A stretch of DNA of 64,000 nucleotides from JABDGM01 sp046349975 (GTDB lineage Bacteria; Planctomycetota; Planctomycetia; Pirellulales; Lacipirellulaceae): positions 1 through 64,000 of the forward strand of contig JAXMBH010000014.1 of assembly GCA_046349975.1 (NCBI GenBank), given 5' to 3'. The position numbers were made by a program, and so were the translations under genes. The notes under the pieces are model-generated. The model saw only the letters and a list, made by a program, of their open reading frames with translations, was not told the origin of the DNA and ran no database searches. Shown here piece by piece: positions 43,125 to 50,059 of this stretch (the first letter of the stretch is position 1; the number at the start of each line of letters is the position of its first letter).

Positions 43125-43958
43125 TCAGTAGTCGACGTGGATTAAGAACAGGCCGTGGGGGGGCGCGGTTTGGCCGGCGCGGCGGCGGTCGCAGGCGGCG
43201 AGAACTTCGGCGGGCCAATTGATGTCGCGCTTGCCGATCCCGACTTCGATGAGTGTGCCGACGATCGTGCGGACCATGTTGTAGAGGAAACCGTCGCCGT
43301 GGACGTCGATGGTGATGTAGGCCAGGCTCTCCGAGACTGGCAAGGCGGGCGCTACAGATGTGGTTTCGATTTTTCCGAGCGGGAGAATCTGCTGGTGCGA
43401 GTCTCGGAGAGACTCGCCTACGGGGGTGACCGTTAGCTCGTGGATGGTGCGGATCGAGTCGGGGCGTTCGGAGCCAGCGGTTTCGAAGCTGGAGAAATCG
43501 TGGCGGCCGAGAAGGGCCTGCCCTGCCCTGTGCATCGCGGCGGCATCGAGCGGTTGCGGGTACTGCCAGGCCAAATGGCGCGTGAAGACCGAGGGCGCGC
43601 GGGCGTTGTGGATGTGGTAGCGGTAGCGCTTGCCAACGGCGTCGCGCGTGGCGTGGAAGCCATCGCGGGCGTTGTCGACACTCGTGACGGCGATGTCTTC
43701 AGGCAGAAGGGCGTTGAGGCCGCGGAAGAGGTCGTCGTTGGTGAGACGCGTGCTCGTGGCGAGGCCGACGACTTGGCCGAGGGCGTGGACACCGGCGTCG
43801 GTGCGGCCGGCGGCGGTGACGCGGAGCGACTCTTGCGTGAGCCGCTGCCAAGTGGCTTCGAAGGTGCCCTGCACGGTCGGCTTATCGGGTTGGAACTGCC
43901 AGCCGGAGTACGCGCGGCCGTCGTAGGCAAGGGTGAGTTTTAGCCAGCGCGTGGGCAT
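43125..43958 (-). CDS. truA: tRNA pseudouridine(38-40) synthase
   Basis: 277 residues from an ATG at 43958. The catalytic motif AAGRTDAGVHALGQ places the nucleophile at Asp54; further TruA blocks are YSGWQFQPDKPTVQG, FHATRDAVGKRYRY, HDFSSFETAGS and FLYNMVRTIVGTLIEVG. The enzyme modifies U38-U40 in tRNA anticodon arms. A 25-residue insert (SHQQILPLGKIETTSVAPAL region) is longer than in E. coli. Next upstream on the same strand is asd. Confidence 0.95.
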   Translation of the reverse strand: MPTRWLKLTLAYDGRAYSGWQFQPDKPTVQGTFEATWQRLTQESLRVTAAGRTDAGVHALGQVVGLATSTRLTNDDLFRGLNALLPEDIAVTSVDNARDGFHATRDAVGKRYRYHIHNARAPSVFTRHLAWQYPQPLDAAAMHRAGQALLGRHDFSSFETAGSERPDSIRTIHELTVTPVGESLRDSHQQILPLGKIETTSVAPALPVSESLAYITIDVHGDGFLYNMVRTIVGTLIEVGIGKRDINWPAEVLAACDRRRAGQTAPPHGLFLIHVDY

Positions 43959-44051
43959 TGTATGAAATGACCAAGGACCAAACATCAATGACCAAACCGT
44001 GCGCTCACACAGTTGGTCATGGGTGCCCGGTCATTGGTGTTGTTGCCTGGC

Positions 44052-45104
44052 CTAGACCGCAGCCTGGGAGCGGACGAGCAGTTCTGCGATTTGGACGGCG
44101 TTCGTGGCGGCGCCTTTGCGGAGGTTGTCGCTCACGCACCAAAACGTGATGCCGTTATCGCACGACAGGTCTTCGCGAATGCGGCCGATGAACACGCCGT
44201 CGTCGCCGTCGCAATCGCTCGGTTTCGGGTATTTGCCGTTGGCGAGGTCATCAATGACCTTGATGCCCGGGAAGTTCTCGAACAACTCGCGGGCTTCATC
44301 GACCGTGATCTTGCGTTCGGTTTCGACGAGGATGCTTTCGCTGTGGCAGTTCGAAACGGGGACGCGCACGCAGGTTGGGCAGACTTTGATGGTGTCGTCG
44401 CCCAGGATTTTGTGCGTTTCGTGCACCATCTTCATCTCTTCGGAGGTGTAGCCCTTGTACTTCGCCGAGCCGATTTGCGGAATGAGGTTGAACGCGATCG
44501 GGTGGGCAAACGTTTCGTATTTGTGCTCCTTGTTGTCGAGCGCGGCGCGGCTGCCGTTGATAAGGTCGCGCTGGCCGCCGACGCCGGCGCCGCTCGTGGC
44601 TTGGTAAGTGCTCACGACGACGCGCTTCACGCGGCCGGCATCGTGCAGCGGTTTGAGGGCGACGACCATTTGCGTGGTCGAACAGTTGGGGCTGGCGATG
44701 ATGCCCTGGTGATCTTGAACGGCCTCGGGGTTCACTTCCGGAATGATGAGCGGCACCTTCGGGTCCATGCGCCAGTAGCCGCTTTCGTCGACCACGACGC
44801 ACCCCCGCTCGACGGCCCAAGGCACGAAGTCCTTGGCGACCGGGTCGGGCGTGCTGCCGATGGCGAGTTCGATGCCTTCGAACGCCTCGGGCTTGAGCTC
44901 TTCGACCTTGTGGTTCTGGCCGTTGAATTCGATCGTCGTGCCGGCGCTGCGGGCGGAGGCGAGGAACTTGATCCGCTGGTACGGGAACTCGCGCTCCTCG
45001 AGCATCGAACGAATGAGCTGGCCTACGGCGCCGGTGGCGCCCACGATGGCGATCGAATCGAACACTTCAGGAATCTCCACTCGATGACGCGAGTCGAGCG
45101 ACAT
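44052..45104 (-). CDS. asd: Aspartate-semialdehyde dehydrogenase
   Basis: 350 residues. The NADP-binding motif is GATGAVG (22-28), the catalytic Cys141 is in SPNCSTTQM, substrate-binding parts include STYQATSGAG and GRIREDLSCDNG. It makes aspartate semialdehyde for lysine/diaminopimelate, threonine and methionine. An upstream 10-residue segment before the usual start is present. Length and motifs are normal. Confidence 0.95.
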   Translation of the reverse strand: MSLDSRHRVEIPEVFDSIAIVGATGAVGQLIRSMLEEREFPYQRIKFLASARSAGTTIEFNGQNHKVEELKPEAFEGIELAIGSTPDPVAKDFVPWAVERGCVVVDESGYWRMDPKVPLIIPEVNPEAVQDHQGIIASPNCSTTQMVVALKPLHDAGRVKRVVVSTYQATSGAGVGGQRDLINGSRAALDNKEHKYETFAHPIAFNLIPQIGSAKYKGYTSEEMKMVHETHKILGDDTIKVCPTCVRVPVSNCHSESILVETERKITVDEARELFENFPGIKVIDDLANGKYPKPSDCDGDDGVFIGRIREDLSCDNGITFWCVSDNLRKGAATNAVQIAELLVRSQAAV

Positions 45105-45424
45105 CGGTAACTGGTCGGACGGCGAATTGGTGAATGACGTTCAGCCTGCCTCAGCTACGTTCGCCCCGTCATTCCGATTCGTTTGTGTACCGCCTCGACT
45201 CGGCGGTTCACCCAGTATACGTGCGGCTGGCACAGCGAACAATTGAGCTGATCGCGAGCAATTGTAGCAGGCACGCTCCGCGTGCCGTTGCTGAGGAACG
45301 GGCACGCTTTGTCGGCTCATAAGTAGTGAGGCAAACTCAAATCTAGCGCAGTTACGGCACGCGGAGCGTGCCTACTACATTGCGGCCTGGCGTGATAGCT
45401 GGACACGCTCCTGGTGCCAGTGGT
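45105..45424. other. 320-base space with inverted family B pair
   Basis: Contains no gene. The only structure is the pair of inverted palindromes at 45264-45378. Confidence 0.5.
45264..45378. repeat. Inverted pair of family B repeats
   Basis: GTAGCAGGCACGCTCCGCGT with GCCGT (45264-45288) and ACGGCACGCGGAGCGTGCC with TACTAC (45354-45378) are inverted copies 65 bases apart, each itself palindromic (GGCACGC-GCGTGCC). Confidence 0.65.
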
Positions 45425-46432
45425 TCACTCGCCGCCGGCGGCTTTGGTGGCTTTGCCGACGATCGCCAGCGACACCCGGCGGGCGACCGGGTCGAAGATC
45501 TTGCGCACCAGCTTCGGCGAGACGAACGCCAGGTTGCCGATGAGCATCGCGAGGCCGAACGTCGGCATGCCGAGCGAGATCACGATGCCGAGGTGTACCA
45601 GCACGGCCATCAGCAGGACCCAGGGGCGCGTGAGCGCGGGCCACACGAGTGCGCAGTAGGTCAGCTCCCACCACACGGTGAGGTGCGTCATGAAGGCCAT
45701 CAGGAGCGGATGGTTGATCATCCACGTCATGTCCAGGGAGCGATACTCGGCCATGTCGAACGAGAGCCACATGGCTTCACCGATCGCCCAGGGGTAGCCG
45801 GCCGCTTTGGCGAGGCCCGAGAACAAGTAGATGACGCACATGTGAACTTGGATCAGGCGAATCGCGAAGTTCGCGCTCCAGGTGGCGGGCACCTCGGTAC
45901 CGCCTTTGCGCAGCCGCCAGAGGCGATCGACCGAGTAACGGGCACCGCAGGGCCCGAGCATCAGGTACATGGCGAGCATGCAGTTGATTTTGTCGAGGCC
46001 AAAGTACGCGCCGGGGGTGATGCGGTTGGCGTACGAAACAGCGAACAAGAACGCGAGGACGGCCATCACGCGGCTGAACAGGCCGATGCTGAGCAGGAAG
46101 AACACGACGAGCGCAACGATGTGGACCGTCCACATCAGCTTGGGCGAAGTCACGTAATCGAAATGCGACCACACCAGGGTGGTGGCGGCGGGTAGCGGGC
46201 CGGGGCCATCGGGATCGATGGTGTGGGCCTGCGCGATGAGTGTGGCCGGGAGCCAGCCGTTCTCGCCGAAGAACTCGGTGAGCCCCTTCGACCACACGAG
46301 GTGTGTGTACAGGAGCATGATGCCAGCCAACACGCGAATCGCTGAAAGCGTGGTTGGCGACGAGGGGGCGAACCAGAAATCGGTCCACGATTCCCAGAGT
46401 TCAGCTAGATAATCGCGAGTAGCAGCAATCAT
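45425..46432 (-). CDS. HTTM-domain membrane protein
   Basis: 335 residues from an ATG at 46432 that overlaps the stop of the preceding gene by ATGA. Features of the horizontally-transferred-transmembrane (vitamin K gamma-carboxylase-like) family: TTLSAIRVLAGIMLLYTHLVW, GYPWAIGEAMWLSFD, ANFAIRLIQVHMCVIYLFSG and HLTVWWELTYCALVW. About eight transmembrane helices. Function of bacterial members is unclear; a membrane-bound oxidase/carboxylase-like role has been proposed for the fold. Confidence 0.75.
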   Translation of the reverse strand: MIAATRDYLAELWESWTDFWFAPSSPTTLSAIRVLAGIMLLYTHLVWSKGLTEFFGENGWLPATLIAQAHTIDPDGPGPLPAATTLVWSHFDYVTSPKLMWTVHIVALVVFFLLSIGLFSRVMAVLAFLFAVSYANRITPGAYFGLDKINCMLAMYLMLGPCGARYSVDRLWRLRKGGTEVPATWSANFAIRLIQVHMCVIYLFSGLAKAAGYPWAIGEAMWLSFDMAEYRSLDMTWMINHPLLMAFMTHLTVWWELTYCALVWPALTRPWVLLMAVLVHLGIVISLGMPTFGLAMLIGNLAFVSPKLVRKIFDPVARRVSLAIVGKATKAAGGE

Positions 46433-47283
46433 CGGCGTGCGCCTCCCTGCCAACGATTGGCGACATTGCTGCGTTCACGCTGCCAGTTGAGGTTTTGACT
46501 GGGCGGCGGAGCTGGCAAAAAGGCCTGCTTCGGCTCCGGCGGCGGCTCGGGTTCGGGCGGCAGATCGGTGCGGCGCTGTACCGCCTCGCCGACCAGTTCG
46601 TAGCCCTGCTCATCGATGCGATGTTGCTGTCCGCCCTGGGACACTTCCTGCGAGAATTTCTGGTAGCCGCTCGCCCGGCCGTAGCGAGTAACGAAATCGG
46701 AAGGCAGCGGCCAATGGGCATAGAGCCGCACGCGCACGACCTGCGCCCCGCGGTTCATTCGCAATAATTGGCGTCCGAACGCTTCAAGGTACGCTTTTCT
46801 GTGCTGGTCGGCTTTACCTTCCTCCGGCGACATCATTTCAATCTGGTCGGCGAGCATCATGTGTCGGTGATAGAGCAGCCGTGGCCAGTGTTCTTTCTTG
46901 TCGGGCAGAAATCCGGAGCCCGCGGGCTGATTGTTTTTATCGAAGAGCTCGTAGTGGATGACGTGTCCTGGCCCCACTTCCGGCGCGAAGAACGAGTGAC
47001 CTTGATTCAAATACAGCGCGTTGAGATACCACAGCACGGGCGACTTCGGGTGCTCGGCGATGTTATTCACGAGCGGCGATGTGGGGCCGGGGATCGCCAT
47101 CGCGGCGAGGAAGATCGCAGAGAAGTGCCACACGAGCCAGAGCGTGATCAGTGCGCACACGATCGTGGGCGGCCGACCGTTGCGGCGAGCGGCTTCGCGC
47201 TTGGTACTCTCTGCTCGCGGCTTCGGTGGCGCCGGCGGCGGTGGACTAGCACCGGGTTTCGCGGGAGCGCCGACCGTCGCCAT
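46429..47283 (-). CDS. Partner of the HTTM protein, membrane-anchored
   Basis: 284 residues. A Pro/Ala-rich cytoplasmic N-terminus (PGASPPPPAPPKPRAES) leads to one transmembrane helix (IVCALITLWLVWHFSAIFLA) and a periplasmic domain with GPGHVIHYELFDKNNQ and WPRLLYHRHMMLADQ, followed by a Pro/Glu-rich tail. It is translationally coupled to the HTTM gene, and such pairs recur in planctomycetes as far as I recall, so the two probably act together. No enzymatic motif seen. Confidence 0.65.
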   Translation of the reverse strand: MATVGAPAKPGASPPPPAPPKPRAESTKREAARRNGRPPTIVCALITLWLVWHFSAIFLAAMAIPGPTSPLVNNIAEHPKSPVLWYLNALYLNQGHSFFAPEVGPGHVIHYELFDKNNQPAGSGFLPDKKEHWPRLLYHRHMMLADQIEMMSPEEGKADQHRKAYLEAFGRQLLRMNRGAQVVRVRLYAHWPLPSDFVTRYGRASGYQKFSQEVSQGGQQHRIDEQGYELVGEAVQRRTDLPPEPEPPPEPKQAFLPAPPPSQNLNWQRERSNVANRWQGGARR

Positions 47284-47515
47284 AGGTTACCTGTTGCTGA
47301 TTAGATCGATGACGGCTGCGGATGCGAGCGTTGAGCGGACAGGAGGCGATGTTGCCAAAACTGCGGGTTAGCCACCCCAAGGGTACCGGGCGGCTGGTTA
47401 TGTACTTGGCACACAAACGCCTAAGTTAAGCATTCTGCCGCGTCTAGGCCGCGGATACTAGCAATGCGGCAGCGGGCCCAGCCAGATCAATCATCGGCAT
47501 TGCGGGGCATTAATG

Positions 47516-47552
47516 AAAAGCCCTCGCGCCGGCGAAGCGCCGGGCGAGGGCT
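47516..47552 (-). terminator. Intrinsic terminator of the TIGR03000 gene
   Basis: On the minus strand AGCCCTCGCCCGGCG, a CTTCG loop and CCGGCGCGAGGGCT form a strong stem followed by TTTTC. It lies about 65 bases after the stop of the gene ending at 47616. Confidence 0.8.
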
Positions 47553-47615
47553 GTGGATGTCAAGCTTTCCCCATCATGCCACCGCACTGGCGATGGCGTG
47601 ATAGCAAACGTCAAG

Positions 47616-48236
47616 CTAGCGCTGAGCGACTTGCTGGGTGCTATCGTTCTGGAAGTTGACGGCGAGGTCTTGGCTCTGTCCGCCGACGAGGTTGATCGTG
47701 CGTTCCTCACGCAGGTTCTTGCCGTCGCGGGTCACTTCGATAACGACCTTGTAGTCGTTCCAGTTCTGGCCACTGGCCAGCTTGCTGGTGGCAAATTCGC
47801 GCACTTCGCCCGTCTGCTTGGTTTCGATGCCGGCCAAGGTGACTTTGGCATCGGCCGGAACGTGCAGCGTGAGGCGGGTCTTCACAGCGGGAGCCGAGGA
47901 AACGACGACCGTCGAGGCCGGGCGACTGACGGACACGTAACCGCCATCATAGTAGCCGTACGAAGCGGAGTAGCCGCCGCCGTACGAACCGCAGCTGCCA
48001 CAGCTGCTATAACCACCCCACGAACCACAGCTGCTGTAGCCGCCCCATGAGCCGCAGCTGCTATAACCACCCCACGAACCGCACGAGCCCCAGGAGCCGT
48101 ACGAGCCGCCCCAGCAGCCGCCGTACGAACCGCAGCTGCCATGGTGACGGCCAAAGAAAGCAAATGAATCACTGGCTGTGAGAGCGACCGCCGAAACGGC
48201 CAATACAGCGGCAAACAGAATCTTCTTCAACGACAT
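47616..48236 (-). CDS. Exported TIGR03000-domain protein with Cys/Gly repeats
   Basis: 206 residues from an ATG at 48236 with a GGGAGGA ribosome site. Signal peptide LKKILFAAVLAVSAVALTAS. Residues about 30-105 are Gly/Ser/Cys/Tyr-rich with three tandem copies of a nine-residue unit (GGYSSCGSW). The C-terminal 80 residues (TRLTLHVPADAKVTLAGIET through ERTINLVGGQSQDLAVNF) are the TIGR03000 domain, described only in planctomycetes. Regular cysteines suggest disulfide cross-linking in the cell envelope. It has its own terminator. Confidence 0.85.
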   Translation of the reverse strand: MSLKKILFAAVLAVSAVALTASDSFAFFGRHHGSCGSYGGCWGGSYGSWGSCGSWGGYSSCGSWGGYSSCGSWGGYSSCGSCGSYGGGYSASYGYYDGGYVSVSRPASTVVVSSAPAVKTRLTLHVPADAKVTLAGIETKQTGEVREFATSKLASGQNWNDYKVVIEVTRDGKNLREERTINLVGGQSQDLAVNFQNDSTQQVAQR

Positions 48237-48510
48237 GTGTGTCAGTCCTCCCAGGTTTCCGTGAAACGACACTCCCATCCTGCTCTGATGGCGGGTGCAA
48301 ACGAGTGTGATACCGGGGTACAGAATACCAAGCGGGCGGCACAATTCAAGTAAGCTGGGAAAAATTATCCTTTTGCGTAAGATTTGTGGCGACGACAGAC
48401 TGGCGCTAGCAGAAGTATTTCCGGCCGCGGAATTACCGCTTTGACACGCTATCGCTGCCTGATCTCGTGAATGGCGGCCGGCCGGCAAAACCCGGTTCTT
48501 GGACACCTGG

Positions 48511-49764
48511 TCACTTCGCCGCTGCGACTTCGAGCCGCAGGTCGTCAAGCGCGAGTTCGCCGGTCGCCCCGAGGAGCCCGATCCGTACGATGGCCTCGCG
48601 GGCTTTCAGGGGAACGCGGATGCGACTAGTCTCTTCGCGCCAATCAAACGTGCCCACAAACTCACCGACGGCTTCTTCACTCACGGTAGCGCGGCGTTCG
48701 TCGTAGAACGTGATAACGATGCGAGCGAGGCCGTCGGCGGCGGTGCCGGGGCGAATGTTTTGGCCGCGGACCCAGTATTTGAGTTCGAGTGCAGAAACTT
48801 TTTTGCCGTCGACGGCGAAACCTTGGAGAGCGTGGCAGCCGCGGCCGGGTTCGGCATTGTGAAACAGCGCGTAGTTCTTACCATTGGGGACGTGGCCCCC
48901 GGACTCCAGTGTGAGTTGCCGTTGGTAATGCCAGCCGGCAGGCTCTGCCGCATCTTTACTTGTGGCGTCGCCCGCGGCTTGCACGGTTTCTTCGAAGCTG
49001 CCATTGGCGATGTGCGGGTTCGCTGGGTCAGGTTTCACTTCGCGCTGTTCCTCGGCTTGGCCAGTCATCGGCACGAAGAGCGTGGCACGCAGCGCTTCGC
49101 GTTTTAGTTCGCCGTTCGCTTTGCGCATGAGGTAGAGCGTTTGTTGATAGCGCTCGCCGACGGGCACGACCATCAGGCCGCCGTCACGCAATTGATCGAC
49201 AAGCGGTTGCGGCACTTTTTCGGGCGAACACGTGACAATAATTTTGTCGAACGGCGCCGCCTCCTTCCAACCCTGGTAGCCGTCGCCCGAGCGGGTGTGG
49301 ACATTGTCGTAATGCAGGCGTTTCAAGACGCGGGTGGCGCGTTTGCTGAGGTCGTCGACGATTTCGATTGTGTAGACGTCTTTCACGAGCGGGCTGAGCA
49401 CCGCGGCTTGATAACCGCTGCCGGTGCCGATCTCCAGGACGCGGTCGCCGGGCTGCGGGTCGAGAGCTTCGGTCATCGAGGCCACGACGAACGGCGGCGA
49501 GATGGTTTGGCCGCTGCCGATCGGCAGGGCCATGTCGAAGTAGGCGCGATCGCGCTGATTGGCGGCGACGAACTCATGCCGCGGCGTGTTGCGCATGGCG
49601 CGGATCACGCGTTCGTTCTTTACGCCGGCGGCGACGATCTCTTTCTCGACCATGTCGCTAGCGAGCTGCTGCCAATTGGGCAAGGTTTGCTCGGCGGCCG
49701 CTGCGATCGACATGCATGCAGCCGCCAGGGTGACAGCGACCAGGATTATTCTGCAGGTAAACAT
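48511..49764 (-). CDS. pcm: Exported protein-L-isoaspartate O-methyltransferase with extra C-terminal domain
   Basis: 417 residues from an ATG at 49764. A clear Sec signal peptide (ILVAVTLAAACMSIAAAA) precedes a complete PCMT domain: MRNTPRHEFVAANQRDRAY, PIGSGQTISPPFVVASM, VLEIGTGSGYQAAVLS (SAM site 111-117) and FDKIIVTCSPEKVPQPLVDQL. Residues about 250-417 form an additional beta-rich domain (NGSFEETVQAAG to GATGELALDDLRLEV), like carbohydrate-binding/laminin-G-type modules. PCMT repairs isoaspartyl residues using SAM, normally in the cytoplasm; an exported version is puzzling because SAM is not expected there. Confidence 0.8.
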   Translation of the reverse strand: MFTCRIILVAVTLAAACMSIAAAAEQTLPNWQQLASDMVEKEIVAAGVKNERVIRAMRNTPRHEFVAANQRDRAYFDMALPIGSGQTISPPFVVASMTEALDPQPGDRVLEIGTGSGYQAAVLSPLVKDVYTIEIVDDLSKRATRVLKRLHYDNVHTRSGDGYQGWKEAAPFDKIIVTCSPEKVPQPLVDQLRDGGLMVVPVGERYQQTLYLMRKANGELKREALRATLFVPMTGQAEEQREVKPDPANPHIANGSFEETVQAAGDATSKDAAEPAGWHYQRQLTLESGGHVPNGKNYALFHNAEPGRGCHALQGFAVDGKKVSALELKYWVRGQNIRPGTAADGLARIVITFYDERRATVSEEAVGEFVGTFDWREETSRIRVPLKAREAIVRIGLLGATGELALDDLRLEVAAAK

Positions 49765-50059
49765 GGGATGTCTGTCGAGCGCGATAGACCAACACGACAA
49801 AGGAAGTATAGCTTTTTGGCGTAATCTCGCCGGGTACCTTTTTCCCCTTCATGGCCATTCTAAACAGCGGGGCACGGGTATAACTTCTGAGCAATCACGT
49901 GCCGCCGAATGCTGGCTCACCGTTGTCGGCGGGAAAATGTTGTCGTAGGACCTCTCAATTGTGATAATCAGAACCGCCAATTTGCCCGGCCGATGCCCGC
50001 TTGGCGACTTCTACGAAACTCTCCCTATCGCTCACGCTGAAATCTCTTCTCCGGCAACC

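Noticed and set aside
47990..48120. CRISPR-like array
   Set aside because: The repeats are contiguous 27-base coding units without spacers, encoding a Gly/Ser/Cys segment.
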